From Gnetum montanum (Eukaryota; Streptophyta; Gnetopsida; Gnetales; Gnetaceae): DNA of 64,000 bases. The stretch spans positions 283,577-347,576 of the forward strand of contig MNCI01024054.1 in the NCBI GenBank assembly GCA_015680685.1. The letters run 5' to 3'. Positions 10,341 through 22,562 of the stretch are shown here, in pieces. The notes beneath the pieces are model-generated. The model saw only the letters and a program-made list of their open reading frames with translations, was not told the origin of the DNA and made no database searches. A program made the position numbers and the translations under genes. The stretch's first letter is position 1, and every line of letters starts with the position of its first letter.

Positions 10341-11633
10341 CTTAAGAAGAAATAATAGTTTCTTCACCGAGCCAAGTACTTTATGGAGATCAATGGGAAA
10401 CTCTACAAAGTGTGTCCCAATGGCTCGGTTTGATGGTGTGTTCTTGATATAGATCAACTGTGAGTTCTCCAAGATGCTCATGAGGGTCCTTATGGGGGTC
10501 ATTACATTGGGAGACAAACAACCATCAAGATCCTACTTACAAGATATTATTGGCCTACATTATTTCAGGACACCCATCATTTTGTCCAATCTTGTGAGCG
10601 TTGTCAATGTGATGGGGGAATGACTGCTAGAATGGAGGGTCCACAACAATGGATTTAACCATTAGAACCCTTCAACATTTGGGGAATTTATTTCATGGGG
10701 CCGATTACACCAATGTCCAATGGAAAAGCTTATATTATTATTGTCATTGATTACCTAACAAAATAGGCCAAAGTAGCTACTATTAAATATTGTACATCAT
10801 CTACAACTACATAATTTGTTCAATAAAAAATCATAAATAGGTTTGGTGTGTTACATGCACTTATTTTAGATAATGGTACACACTTCACAGGTGCAACGTT
10901 TCAAAAATTAATGCAACGCTTAGGGGTTGAGCATAAATTGACTACACCATACCACCCCCAAGCGAACGATCAAGCAAAGGTCACCAACAAGGAGATTATG
11001 AAGATATTTACAAGAACCATTAGCAAGTTTAGGTGAGACTGGAGCACTAAACTGAATGATGCTCTTTGGGCATACCTCTACACATGGAAACTCCCTACAG
11101 GCTACTCTCCCTATGAGTTAGTGTACGGTAAATTACCAACACTTCCTATTCAAACTGAGCTCTGTACACTATCCACAACATGTGACCTCAACCTTGACCT
11201 TGATCTAGCATAGAAACAACAATTAGTAACCCTCAACTTGCTAGATGAAAACTGATTAGCTACCCTATCATCTAATGAATTTCACAAGGCCTTCAATAAA
11301 CAACGTCATGACCTAAGAATTAGGAAAATTAAATATCAGCCAGGAGATAAGGTTCTAAACTGGAATCCCAAACATGTGCCATAGCGTACTAAATTTCAAA
11401 CATTATGGGAAGGACATTATATTATTTATGCAAAATTTCCTTCAAGGGCCATGACAATATACAAACCTAAGAGCCTAGATAAGAAAATTTTGGTCAACAT
11501 GCAACAAACCAAACCTTTCCAGGAGCTTAGGACAACTAATACAAATGCTACCTCTCTTGATGGACAACCCTACTCACTATTTTGGATCTCCTCCTTCCAA
11601 CTTAGTCATGGGGGAGATGGCCACCTATACTAA
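10341..11633 (+). pseudogene. E1 integrase, broken, catalytic residues lost
   Basis: The integrase inserts the cDNA into the host genome. The N-terminal zinc region keeps its His-His-Cys-Cys pattern (HEGPYGGH, then CERCQ). In the DDE core the first Asp is Tyr (WGIYFMGP, codon 10689), the second Asp is kept (LDNGTHFTG, codon 10869), and the Glu 35 residues further on is Lys (codon 10977). The C-terminal part (PGDKVLNWNPKH, then YIIYAKFPSRAMTIYKPKS) ends at 11633. Stops occur throughout, so the copy is dead twice over. Confidence 0.88.
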
Positions 11634-12225
11634 CTATTCTAGGCCCTCAATTCTTTTTGAATTTTTGTTTTACACATTTTTTATTTTACACATTCTTTTA
11701 ACTTTTCTTATTTTTGTTTTACACCATCGTTCATGTTTTTACTATTTCTTTGTTTGCTTGATTTACTTTTATTCGTCATCTAATAAGTGCTCATGATGGT
11801 GGATTGAATTATATAATATTGATTACTAAGTTTTGGTTTTTACCTTTGAATTATGATGCTAATATTAAGGTATGGTTCTTTTGGTAAAACAAGCAATGAG
11901 TCCATGTCATCCACTCATCCATACAACTCTATGGTCTCCTTTGGCTTGGAACTGTACAATCCCCTTTTTCTAAGTAAACTTGTTAATGAATTGGTGGTTG
12001 GGTATTTTTCAAACTAAGGAAAGACTCAAAGGATGAAAAGCGTGTAACTTCAAGGGGATTCAATACAGTGGTGCTAGCCATTCTTTTGGGTGCTTGGATG
12101 CATTTTCTTGGGTTTTCTGCCATTCTAACATTGTTCAAATATCAGGAAGCTAAGTGAATAAAAATAAGTCTTTGCATGATGTGGTTTTCATGCATAAACA
12201 TTTAAAAAAAAGAGAAAAAGGTGAG

Positions 12226-12378
12226 AATTCAAAGCACACCCCTTAGACATAATAAATAAATATGGGCTACAAGCACTAGTTATGGAACAAGAAAGACATG
12301 TTACCCATGCCTGAAGGTTTCCTCTAACTAAGGCCCTTTCTCGCTTCCTGCTTCTCCATCTCGCTCTCCTTGGGATGG
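12226..12378 (+). other. Conserved spacer block CR1 (E1)
   Basis: About 150 bp that resembles E2 23254-23399 more closely, by eye, than the flanking coding regions do. The core TTACCCATGCCTGAAGG is followed by a pyrimidine-rich run (CTTCCTGCTTCTCC). The role is unknown; an RNA element or a splice acceptor is possible. Confidence 0.6.
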
Positions 12379-12726
12379 TCGTCACTTTTTGTGGAAGCAT
12401 TCTTGTTACCTCAAGAGGATGGATTGGCCAAGTGTATTGATGTGAGGTCATTGAATGTGGTTGTTCTACTCAATTATCTTAACCATAAAATACACAAGGG
12501 GCTTTATCCAACCTTGTTCTTAGGATTTCATTCCATTCTCTCCTCTCCATAATTCTTTCCATTTTCCACCTCATTGTCAATTTTATCATTAGTTCGTTCT
12601 GGGTTGCTACATTTTTTTTCTTTGGTGAATTCTTATGGGTACGTTTTTAACTCTTACTTCCAAATGACATTCTTAGAGCCTATGGACTCTTTGGTTTGTG
12701 GGTTTGTCAAGGCATAAAGGGCATTA

Positions 12727-12750
12727 GCCTACTTTGGGGAGGACCCAGTG
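12727..12750 (+). other. Conserved spacer block CR2 (E1)
   Basis: ACTTTGGGGAGGACCCAGTG, 430 bp after the CR1 core. It matches blocks in E0, E2, E3 and E5. Confidence 0.6.
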
Positions 12751-13513
12751 ACACTTCCTTTTGGTGCAATTATTAACTTCTTTTCCTTAAACATTTCCTA
12801 CAATCAATCATTTCTTATTTCATCCCCATCTATGACATCCATTTTATTGGTGTTGTCGTTGATATTTTTCATCTTTCTTGTTCCTCATGTTTTTCCATCT
12901 TATAGCTACCGAAGGTTCGCTCTTAGTCATGGGGGCCCTAGCATAAATTTTTCAATTTTTTCCATTTTACTAATTGCCTAACCCCTACACCTTGGGTAGT
13001 TGCCAATGATAAATCTTTCAACCAGTTTCTACCATAACCACAACTCAACCAATGTTCTTCATATCGAGGAAAGGTATCAACTACATTGTGGATTATCTAT
13101 CCTTGCTCATTTGTGACTATGTTGTGTGTTTAGATGGTAATCATACAAACAATGGACTAGGCTTGGAGGAAGCACTCAGGATGGACTAGAATTGGAGCAT
13201 TTATGAAAGGAGCAAGTTTGGTGGCATGGCTATGGATAAACAACGGAAGGTGCAATCTTGGCATTGGCGGCAACATGCTCCATTTTCTCTCTCTCTCTTT
13301 TTCTCTTCAAACTTCCAAATAAGGGCTTGGATGTCATTTATGTATGAGTGTTCACCACAGTGGTCATGAACACTAATGTTGTAATATGCTTATTGATCCA
13401 TTCACTGGGCACGTTGATTCTATCATCCCATTCCACTGTCAATTGTCAATTAGTTAATAATCCCATACCTTCCCAATATTTTGTAAGGAACTCAAGGATG
13501 ATTTTTCATTCAA

Positions 13514-13524
13514 TCATGGGGATA
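13514..13524 (+). promoter_or_regulatory. Polypurine tract (E1)
   Basis: TCATGGGGATA abuts the 3' LTR start. The same position in E2 reads TCATGGGGGTA. It would prime plus-strand DNA synthesis. Confidence 0.7.
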
Positions 13525-14499
13525 TGATGAGAGTGGTTACTCTAGTGGTTACTCTAGTAGTTACTCTAGTGGTTACTCTAGTAGTTACTCTAATTATTAG
13601 AGTGGTTACTCTAGAAGTTACTCTAGCAGTTATTCTAATTATTAGAGTGGTTACTCTAGTGGTTACTTTAGCAGTTATTCTGATTATTAGAGAAATTACT
13701 CTAATTATTAGGGTAATTGCTCCCAAGTCTATAAATACAGTACCCAAGCACACAATTGGAAAGAATTTTTTTAGCAGTTAAGTAGCCAAACTCTTGTAGT
13801 CTGTTTGAAAGTTAGAGTATTTTCCAAGTGCCCGTAGTAGGAGCTCTAAGTATGGATGGATCTTTATTCGAGCATTGTGTACCTGAGCACACCTTGTATA
13901 CGGTAATAAAGATGAGCTCTTTGATTCATCCTTGCAGCACTTGAGATTTTTTTTCTTATGCATTTCTTTCATTTTATTTTCTTATGAATTTATTTTATTT
14001 TATTTTATTTTATGCACTTTACATTTCCACTATTAGCATAGCAATTCATTTTGATTAATTAAGCAAATTGTTAAATTACACAAGCACAACCACTTCGAGC
14101 ATGCATGTAATGCTTCGTAACCTAGTAACAATTAGCGTTTGGTAATCCGAATAGTGTTGCACTAGTTCAGGATGAGTACAGCAAGTGAGAACAGATGCTA
14201 GTGTTAGGATTAGTTAGAACTTAGTTAATGAGTGGTTAAGTTAAATTAGTCACTTAGTTACCTCTCTCCTTCCCTCCTAGCGTAGGACATAAAAACATAA
14301 AAGCTATAAAAATCATATGCCTCAAGCTTACTTAACCATACAATCATGACATATAGGTAAACTTGGGAAGACAGTAATCAACCAACCCATCCTTGTTCCA
14401 CAAGGGCACATAAGCACTTAGTCCTTGGAATTCGACTAGATTGTGCATGAAACACTCGTATTCGTATGGTTGAGTGTAGGGATACCTCACCGCTCATCA
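13525..14499 (+). repeat. E1 3' LTR
   Basis: Starts TGATGAG and ends CTCATCA. It matches 4648-5568 but carries a longer U3 array (13535-13719) and is 54 bp longer overall. TATAAATA lies at 13730 and AATAAA at 13905. Confidence 0.93.
13535..13719 (+). repeat. U3 minisatellite of the E1 3' LTR
   Basis: Same 12-bp and palindrome-bearing units as 4658-4819, with extra 12-bp units at the start. The copy number differs between the two LTRs of one element. Confidence 0.88.
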
Positions 14500-14504
14500 A
14501 TAGT

Positions 14505-15106
14505 ATTTAACATGTTGACTATCAAGACTAAATGTGTATCCTTCTAGTAATAGTATATTTTTCATTAACTTTGTTATACTACATTAGGATAACAATTTTT
14601 CTCTAAGTCCTATTTTATTCTCTTACTACTCATACTCTCTATCTCATATTCTACTATTTCTCTGGCTATTTTCTTCATAGTTCCCTATGTTCTCTATCCC
14701 ATTCTACTTTATGTTCCCAACACAACTAATGAGGTTTTTGAGTGACTAAATATCTCATTACTTCATCTAAGGGTCTGACTAAGCATATTATTGAGTGGGA
14801 TAGGGAGGAATTACTTTGAAAATATATATAACATCCTTTTTGGCCATACAATATGTAGGATTTAGTCATGGCCCATTTCTATGATATAGTACTATCCCCA
14901 TGGTAGGTGTATTAATGACATCCTCTTTTTTCTTTTTCTTTCTTATTTTCCAGTCTTTGCATACTATAATTTCTACTCCTATATACTATATTTTTTCTTC
15001 TTCTTCTCATCCCCTCTTCTTATATATTCTCATTTCTCTTTGTATTCAACATTAATGAGATAAAATAAAAGTCTCTATCCTAATGTAGTGAGAGAGTGTT
15101 TAGTGT
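14505..15106. other. No gene seen
   Basis: AT-rich and partly pyrimidine-rich sequence between E1 and the E3 LTR. I see no reading frame and no match to the neighbouring elements. Confidence 0.6.
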
Positions 15107-15297
15107 TGGTGAGTCATGTTTTGAAGGGTCGTGATATTGGATATCCAATATCAGGGCCATGATGTCAGATATCTAATACCAGGGCACAACCTCTAATGTT
15201 AGGCATTCAATATCATCCCTTCCATGCTAGCCTATAAATACCACACTTGGGTGCATGGTTGAGACATAGATTTTTGGAATAGATTTTAGATAGCTTT
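15107..15297 (+). repeat. E3 5' LTR, left part
   Basis: Starts TGGTGAG, a one-base variant of the lineage end. U3 holds AT-rich palindromes such as GATATTGGATATCCAATATC and a TATAAATACC box near 15232. E2 interrupts it after gcttt (15293-15297). It resembles the minus-strand LTR fragment at 55265-56158. Confidence 0.75.
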
Positions 15298-16241
15298 TGA
15301 TGAGCATCAAAGTGTTGCATTGATGGACTGCCGTTGATGTGGCTTTGTCAATGGGGCCCTATTTATGTGGTGTTCCCTTGTTGATGGGGTCACATAAATG
15401 TAGCATTTGCTACATCTATGGGACCCTGTTGACACAGTACTATGGAAAAAAACTAAAAATACATGCTCCCATACATGGTTATGCATCATTCAAGTCATAG
15501 TAATAGTAGAGCTATTATAGTTTATTCATCTAAAAGTTAGAAAATTTCTTTGAGTGCCCATAGTAGGAGTTAGAAAGTGTAAAAATATTTATTCAAGCAT
15601 TGTTGTACCTAAACCACACCAATGTATATGGTAATAAAGATGAGCCTTTTAATTAAACCTTGTAACACTTGGAATAGATTAACAATTTATTTATGCATTT
15701 ATTTTCTTTATTAATTATGCCATTAATTAAGCTAAATTAGACCTTAAGTGATTAGTTAATTAATTAAGCTAAATAGATTAAATACATAAGTATGACCACT
15801 TCGAGCAGAAACACGTATTCACTTGGTAATCCCAACGTTATTTCTTAGTGTGCTCAGTAGCATAATGCTTGGTAATCCAATAATGGATATGTGGGTTCAA
15901 GACATGTATAGAAAGTGGGACTAGATGATTATGTTAGGAATAGATACAAAATAGTTAATTAGTTAAACTAAATTAGTTGTTAAATTATTTCATCTCTCTA
16001 CTTTAAGCACTAAAGAACATAAAACACAAAACAATAAAAATCATATGCATCGATTACACTTAACCATGCCATGTGCATCACAAGTGTAATTGGGAAGACA
16101 ACAAATAACCTTAAGGAAAAGATTCACTTCCTAGAATACTAGTGTACTAGAAATTATAGAGTTCATAGAATTCAACTAGAGCACACATGAATGTTTTGTG
16201 ATTCTTATGGTTAGGCATAGGGGTACCTCAACTGCTCATCA
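15298..16241 (+). repeat. E2 5' LTR
   Basis: TGATGAG at the start, CTCATCA at the end, matched by 27687-28631. AATAAA lies at 15633-15638. U3 carries CATTGATGG and GGGGCCCTAT-type motifs. Confidence 0.92.
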
Positions 16242-16242
16242 T

Positions 16243-16259
16243 TGGCATTGTTGTTAGGG
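16243..16259 (+). promoter_or_regulatory. Primer-binding site, tRNA-Asp type (E2)
   Basis: TGGCATTGTTGTTAGGG, one base after the LTR. It differs from the tRNA-Asp complement only by transitions plus one C-to-A. Confidence 0.75.
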
Positions 16260-16389
16260 ACTCTATTTGTTGAAATTTGTACTATCTAGGATTAGTGAAT
16301 ATTATTAATAAAATTGGACAAACCCAAGGTCAATATCACTCTCACATGACATATAATTACAAAGCAAACTGATAATTTTAATTATTTTG

Positions 16390-18640
16390 CAAAATTTCTT
16401 CTTCTTCTCATAGGCATGATGATGTTAAACCATCAGTCCCACAGGAGTGCAAAGTGATATATACTCATCCAAATGAATACGTCCTCGACTTCACCTTCAT
16501 CTTACATCAAGATGAGTAACTACAATGTCGTGATATAGAGGGAAACATCATAATTCCCCCTCGATCATTTTGTGCTCATGATGCTACTTTAAACTCTTAA
16601 GAAGTTAGGCATCCATGATCTTTAAGAAGAGTATGTTGTGCATGACTACAACTACCAGGACTACCATCCCACTAAAATACAACATAGGCAATATTGACAT
16701 TAAGATAAGTATCATGAGGCTATGAAGGGAAAATAGTTCACAAATTCCTTATTCCTACTAAACCAAGATGACAATGAGGATCCTTCTTCTGAGGGCTCTC
16801 AACATGATAATTCTTCACCCCTTGTTACTAATGATGGGAGTGTGATCCTAAACATGTAGTCTAGAATCAACAATCCAAGTTCAGGAAAACATGGCAGTCA
16901 AGGCAAGGGTTTAGATAAGCATCAAGATCATAAGGGATCTAATGACCATGGTCATGACAACCAAAGGAACATTGGTAGACACCATGGTGGTGATAGTTCT
17001 CCTCCTCTTCATCATCTTCATCTACATCCTCTTCTTCCTCTTTTTCTAATTTCAAAAGATGCTACAGAAAGAATAACTGTGATGGAGGTGCTCAATGGGA
17101 TAACAATATTGAACATCAATCCTATAATGAATGAAGGGGTAATAGAGGACATCATCAATGACAATGCAATAATGATGATGATGAGCCTTTTTGGGTAACT
17201 TGAAGCATTCTTAACATTGCAAAGCTAGTAAAGATCCCAACTAGGCATGTGAAAGAGAGTTGAATCAAGTTCTTAGACATGAACAATATCTCAAGATTTG
17301 AGGGAGGATATAACTTTGATCCATAGACACATCTACAAGCTTTCCATGATTCCTATGCCTTGCAAAGCATTGAAATTGATTGGCAAAAACTCAAACTCTT
17401 CCTGATGACACTCATCGAGGCTGAAAGTTGGTACTAGTTCGTAGAACTAGAATCCATTCATAGATGCAGTACCATGTTGGAACTATTTAATGACAAATAC
17501 TAGATGTACTCTAGAGTATCCAGTCTGAGAAGGCAAATACAAGGGTAGGAACAGGGAACACATGAACCCTTGGATGCTGCCATGGGCAAATATTAGTCTC
17601 TCTTACATCGATGCCCTAGCCATGGTTATTCTTAGAGGAAACAACTCTTCCACATCATAGATGGGCTTAGAGAAAAAACTAGAAGAACTCTTAGGGTTTA
17701 TGCCCAAGGGAGACTACCTAAACTAAGAGCTCATCAGATACAAAGGCTAATAGACTAGGTTGCAAAAGAAGAAGGTGAGTTTTGAAAAAGGGGATGTGCA
17801 GAAGAGTATAATAAGGACCTTTCCATAAGGAAAAGGAAGGTTTGATTCTATGACAAGGAGGAGTCACCACTTGACAAAATGGTGAATAGGAAAACCTTGC
17901 CCATACAAAAATATATTTCTAATATTTTGGCAAAGGTTGACAAACTATGGAACTCTTCGGATGAAAAACTCCAAACTGTTAAGAAGATTACTGAAGCATC
18001 CAAAGAGTAGAATAGTGATCATGATTGTTAGAGGTAGAAAGAAGTTGAATGTGCCTACTAGACAGGTAAGGGTAAAGATACTACAATTAAAGAAGTTGTG
18101 AAGATAGACTCCAACAATGATGATGGATGTGACATTTGTCAATATGAACGTCCTAAGGGATGTTGCCTTGTGGTGTCACACTTACAAGAGTCTAAGGTGT
18201 ATGCATTGAATCCATGACTAGCACATAGGCAAACACCCAAATAATTACCTTATCCTCAAGGCAATCCAACATAGTTCTACCAGTGACAATAAGCTTACTA
18301 TCCAAGTGGAACCAACCACAATCATGGGGAATACCACTACCAAGACAACAATACCCTTAAAAGCAGCTAGATTCATATGGGTACTATGTTCAACAACCCA
18401 TTTCTCCATAAAGCTCTGCAAGCCATGCATCATTCCAGCATCACTATTATCTTCCAAAGTATCATTGAACTCATTCACCATCTACTTGAGGAGAGCACCC
18501 ATATCCATGTCATCCTCTGCATGCATTTGCACACATTCCTCTAACCTCAACCCAGTTACCTTCTGCTCCATCCATGAAAAGCAAAATTCCCTCATAGCCA
18601 TAGCAACAAAATTCTACAAGGGCTATACATTCACATTCAG
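16390..18640 (+). pseudogene. E2 gag, broken
   Basis: Same segment order as E1: an N-terminal part (HPNEYVLDFTFILHQDE), a Ser-rich middle near 17000-17050, a capsid-like part at 17280-17750 (LQAFHDSYALQSIEIDWQ, then MLELFNDKY), the compact box CDICQYERPKGCC near 18130 and a Pro/Ser-rich end near 18640. The original start codon is not visible; alignment with E1 places it near 16390. From 17280 to 18070 I count eleven in-frame TAG and two TGA, with no TAA. Confidence 0.82.
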
Positions 18641-18839
18641 CCTTCTAGTTGAGTGGTTCAGACAATCAACCCAGGAAACAGTCCTTTTTTTTATCTAACA
18701 ATCCTCCCAAACCATCACAACCTAATGTAGTTGGTTGCCCTATATCTCCAACAACCTCATCCTCTACATCAAACACATTTGAGTATCCTTCAAACCAAAC
18801 ACCACATTGAATCCATACTATGATCTTAACTTATGCTAT

Positions 18840-19320
18840 TTTCGATTGAATCAAGGTTGGTAACCTTCCTAGAAAAAGATTTGACCCAGGAAGTCCTCTT
18901 ATTTACTTGCATATCACTAGTCATGAGTCATGCAAGGCTCTTCTTAATTCTAGTTCTATTGTCAATCTCATCTCTTATTACATGTAAAAAGCCTAGAACC
19001 TACCACCACTAAATAAGAGCTTTATCTATTTGGAATTGGTAGGCTAGTCAATCACCATTCCTTTGATGTTAGTGGAGGACACTATCACCACAATTTGTGG
19101 GTGGTCCTATCCTACTGATTTTATGGTGATCAAGGTAGAGAACTACAAAGGTTACTTCCCCATGATTATGGGAAGGGCTTGGTTAAGTATGGTTGATGCA
19201 CAAATGGGCATAAGGAACCTCTCCTTGAAAATCTCTAAGGAACACAAATTTGGACAACTAGAGAAGAAACTCGTTCCATGCATCATGTATAGTGATAACA
19301 TATGCAATTGCATGANGATA
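18840..19320 (+). pseudogene. E2 aspartic protease, broken
   Basis: The active-site segment reads LLNSSSIVNLIS: the catalytic Asp is replaced by Asn and the Gly is lost. The second half, 19063-19320, is open and clear (VEDTITTICGWSYPTDFMV, then FPMIMGRAWLSM). It ends in the Cys-rich tail CIMYSDNICNCM. Ambiguous bases occur at 19316 and 19362. Confidence 0.8.
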
Positions 19321-20730
19321 GCCTAAAGTTGATGTAGACCCATCACTTGCCACCTTTCTTTNGAAACAAATATGGTTCATTAAGGGTACATTCATTAAAG
19401 AATGCAATCAATGTGCACATGAAGAAGATATTTAAAGGTGCCTATACACATAAGCCACTAAACTAGAGGGCACCCCCTGGCTAACAGCTAACTCTAACAA
19501 CAATACATTATGCATGAAACTAACTAAGAGCCTAACATGTGGTTATGTCAAAGGCATGAATGAACTTGAGCACATTCATCACCAACTCTTTGATGATGAA
19601 GATGATGATAACTATTAGGAAGAGTTGGAAATCCCTAATAATTTTAACCAAGAGCTACTAGAGTTAAAACTCTACTAGTTGGCATGTAGTATGAATTTTT
19701 AAATAATGGCAAGTTGGTTATAATCAATGTAAATATTTCTTCTAAAGAAAAAGACAAGTTGTTGTAGGTGGTTAATTATTGGCCAACAACCTTTGTTTGA
19801 TCATATCCTAAGCTGATTGGAATCTATCCAAGGATATGCGAGCATCACATTTATGCCAACCTGACCACAATACAAAGAAGGCAGCCATAAAAACATCTAA
19901 ACCCCAAGTTAAAGTAGATCATCAAAGAGGAAATAGAACAACTCCATAAGGTAGGGTTCATCTATTCCATTATGGATAGTGAGTGGATTAGCCCTCTCAT
20001 AATTGTACCAAAGAAAGGTGGCAAGTGATGGGTCTACATCAACTTTAGGCTATCAAACATGGCAACATTTAAAGATCATTTCCCATTGCCATTTGTTGAC
20101 CAAGTGTTGGACACCATTTCTAGACATTACTATTATAGCTTCTTGGATGGTTATAGTGGTTATAACCAAATCTAGATTGCACCCCAAAGATCAAGCCAAG
20201 ATAACATTTACAAGTCCTTGGGAAACTTTTGCATATTGTAAGATGCCATTTGGTCTATGAAATGCCCCTGCAACATTTCAACACTCAGTCCTTAGTATTT
20301 TTTCATAACAGATTGGTAGTTATGGATGACTTCTCTACCTATGGGGCTACATTTGAGCAAGCCCTAAATTTCCTTGAGTAGGTTCTAAAAAGATGTGTTG
20401 AAACAAACCTTATGCTCAATTAGCAGAAGAGCCATCTAATGGTTCATGAGGGCATAGTACTAGGGCACTAAATTTCAAAAGAAGAGATTGAGGTAGATCC
20501 TAAAAAGATAAGGGTCATCCAAGGAATCACATGCCAACCAGAGATAATTAAAGATGTCTGATCATTCCTTGGACACACTAGATACTACTAGAGGTTCATA
20601 GAGAATTTCTCTAAGATTATAAAGTTGTTGGTCAAGCTTACAAAGAAAGACGCTCCATTCATCTAGACCAAGGAATATGAACATGCATTCCAACAACTAA
20701 AAGATAAAATTGTAGAAACTTCATTTCTAC
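19321..20730 (+). pseudogene. E2 linker and reverse transcriptase, broken
   Basis: The linker carries ECNQCAHEED and RCLYT. RT begins near 19900 (EEIEQLHKVGFIYSIMDSEW, then IIVPKKGGKW), continues with HFPLPFVDQVLDTIS and FLDGYSGYNQI, and keeps the catalytic VMDD at 20319-20330 followed by FSTYGATFEQA. The thumb side near 20560 reads SFLGHTRYY. The enzyme would copy the element RNA into DNA. Stops and frame changes make it inactive. Confidence 0.87.
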
Positions 20731-21150
20731 GAGCACCAAACAGGTCCAAAGCATTTCACGTAATGATGGATGCACCTAATTATACCTTGGGAGCTATGCT
20801 TATGCAGTTGGATGATAACAAATGTCCGTATTACATCCACTACATGAGCCAAAACATTATGGATTCATAGTTGAATTACATCACAATTGAGAAATAACTA
20901 ATGGTAGTGATGTATGCTCTTGAAAAGTTCAAGCACTATGTGCTTGGATACAAAATATTTGTGCACATAGATCACAATGCCATCTACTTCCTAATAAATA
21001 AGCCAACAATGAACCCTCGTATCATATGGTGCCTTGTGATCTTATAGGAATTTTATCTCACAATGGTAGATTGAAAAGGGACTAAGAATGTGGTTTCTAA
21101 CCATCTCTCTTAGTTAAGATCAGATAATAAAGAACAGGAGAGTCCACTCT
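20731..21150 (+). pseudogene. E2 RNase H, broken
   Basis: Recognisable from FHVMMDAPNYTLGAMLMQLDD through LEKFKHYVLGYKIFVHIDHN to GTKNVVSNHLS. The order and spacing are those of E1. TAG stops break the frame. Confidence 0.85.
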
Positions 21151-21279
21151 CTGATCAATTTCTAGATGAACTCTTCTTTATAGGATCAATAAATGACCAA
21201 GTGCCCAATGAAACAAAATGTTATGATGGCATCCTCACTTACCTTCTCAATCAAGAGATGCCAGAAGATCTAGACCTTA

Positions 21280-22562
21280 GGAAGAAACAATAGTTTCTTC
21301 ATTGAGCAAATTACTTCACGAAAATCAACAAACACCTTTATAAGGGATGCGTCGATGGTTTGGTTCATTGGTGTGTCCTTGATGTCGATCAACTACACAT
21401 TCTCTAGCATTCTCAAAAAGGCCCTTGTGGAGGCCACAATGCAAGGAGGTGCATGACCATAAAAATCTTGATGTTAGGATACTATTGGCCTAGAATCTTC
21501 ATGGATACCCACTAATTTATCTGATCTTGTGAACATTGTCAAAGAGATGGTGGGATGATCGCACGAATGGAGGGTCCTCAATAGTGAATCCAACCACTAG
21601 AACCCTTTGACATATGGGGCATTGACTTCATGGTCCCATCACACCCATGTCCAATGGAAAGGAATATATTATCGTAGTAATTGGCTACTACACCAAATGG
21701 GTAGAAGCAACAGCCATCACCAACTATACATAATCCATTACTACTAGATTTGTATAACAAAATGTTGTAAATAGGTTTGGGGTACCACATGCACTAATTT
21801 CTGATAATGGAACTCATTTTATAGGTGCCACTTTTTGAAAACTCATGCAACCCTTGGGGGTCGAACATAAATTAACACTTTATCACCCCCAAGCCAATGG
21901 TCAAGTAGAAGTAACTACCAAGGAAATCACAAAGATTCTAATAAGGACCATAAGCAAATATAGAAGAGACTGGAGCACAAAACTCAATGATGCCCTTTGG
22001 GCCTATTGCTCAACATGGAAACTCCCTATTTGCTACTCTCCCTATGAGCTAGTGTATAGAAAAATTCCAATACTTTCAATTCAATCTAAGCTCCGTACAC
22101 TATCAACAGCCTATGAACTGAATCTTGACCTAAGTTTAGCAAAAAAAGAAAGACTAATCAGCCTCAACATGCTACACAAAAATCAATTAGTGACCTTATC
22201 TTTGAATGAAGTGCACAATGCATCCAACAAGCAACAACAAACCTCAAAATACAGAAAGTGAAATTTTAACCAAGAGATAAGGTTCTCTACTGGAACCCCA
22301 CACATGTATCCCATTAAAAAAATTCCAAACATTATGGTAGGAACCTTATATAATTAATGAAACCTTTCCTTTTGGGGCCATGACCATATATAAACCTAAG
22401 AGCCCAAATAAAAAGTTGTTGGTCAACATTCAACAAGTGAAGCTTTTCCATAAGCCCAAGCAAGGAAATGCAATGAATACCTTAATGAATGGACAACCAC
22501 GCTCAATTTTTCAGATCACCTCCTTCCACATCAATCATGGGTGGCATGGCCATTCATGCTAA
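21280..22562 (+). pseudogene. E2 integrase, broken
   Basis: The zinc region is partly kept (CEHCQRDGGM). All three catalytic residues of the DDE core survive: Asp in WGIDFM (codon 21624), Asp in SDNGTHF (21803) and Glu in GQVEVT (21908). However, the first lies in another frame, and one residue is lost between the second and third. The C-terminal part ends with AMTIYKPKSPNKK at 22380-22562. The pattern is that of a once-active integrase broken mainly by stops and small indels. Confidence 0.87.

Larger units (their letters stand above)
11634..13513 (+). other. E1 post-integrase spacer without ORF3
   Basis: About 1.9 kb with no long reading frame. It holds the conserved blocks CR1 and CR2 and boxes of the type TTAGTCATGGGGG at the integrase end (about 11604) and near 12925. 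Compared with E2 the ORF3 region is missing, and the end of the spacer (CCATACCTTCCCAAT near 13470) joins directly to the purine tract. Confidence 0.7.
4648..14499 (+). mobile_element. E1: full-length Ty3/gypsy LTR retrotransposon, decayed
   Basis: The element has two LTRs (921 and 975 bp), a primer-binding site next to the 5' LTR, gag, protease, RT, RNase H and integrase in Ty3/gypsy order, a purine-rich tract and a 3' LTR. Five flanking bases agree with a target duplication: acagt at 4643-4647 and atagt at 14500-14504, with one transition. The LTR ends are TGATAAG/TGATGAG and CTGATCA/CTCATCA. Frameshifts, stops and lost catalytic residues show that it is dead. Unlike E2 and E5 it has no ORF3 after integrase. 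The tRNA-Asp-type primer site is characteristic of Athila/Tat-type plant elements, so that clade is likely but not proven. Confidence 0.92.
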
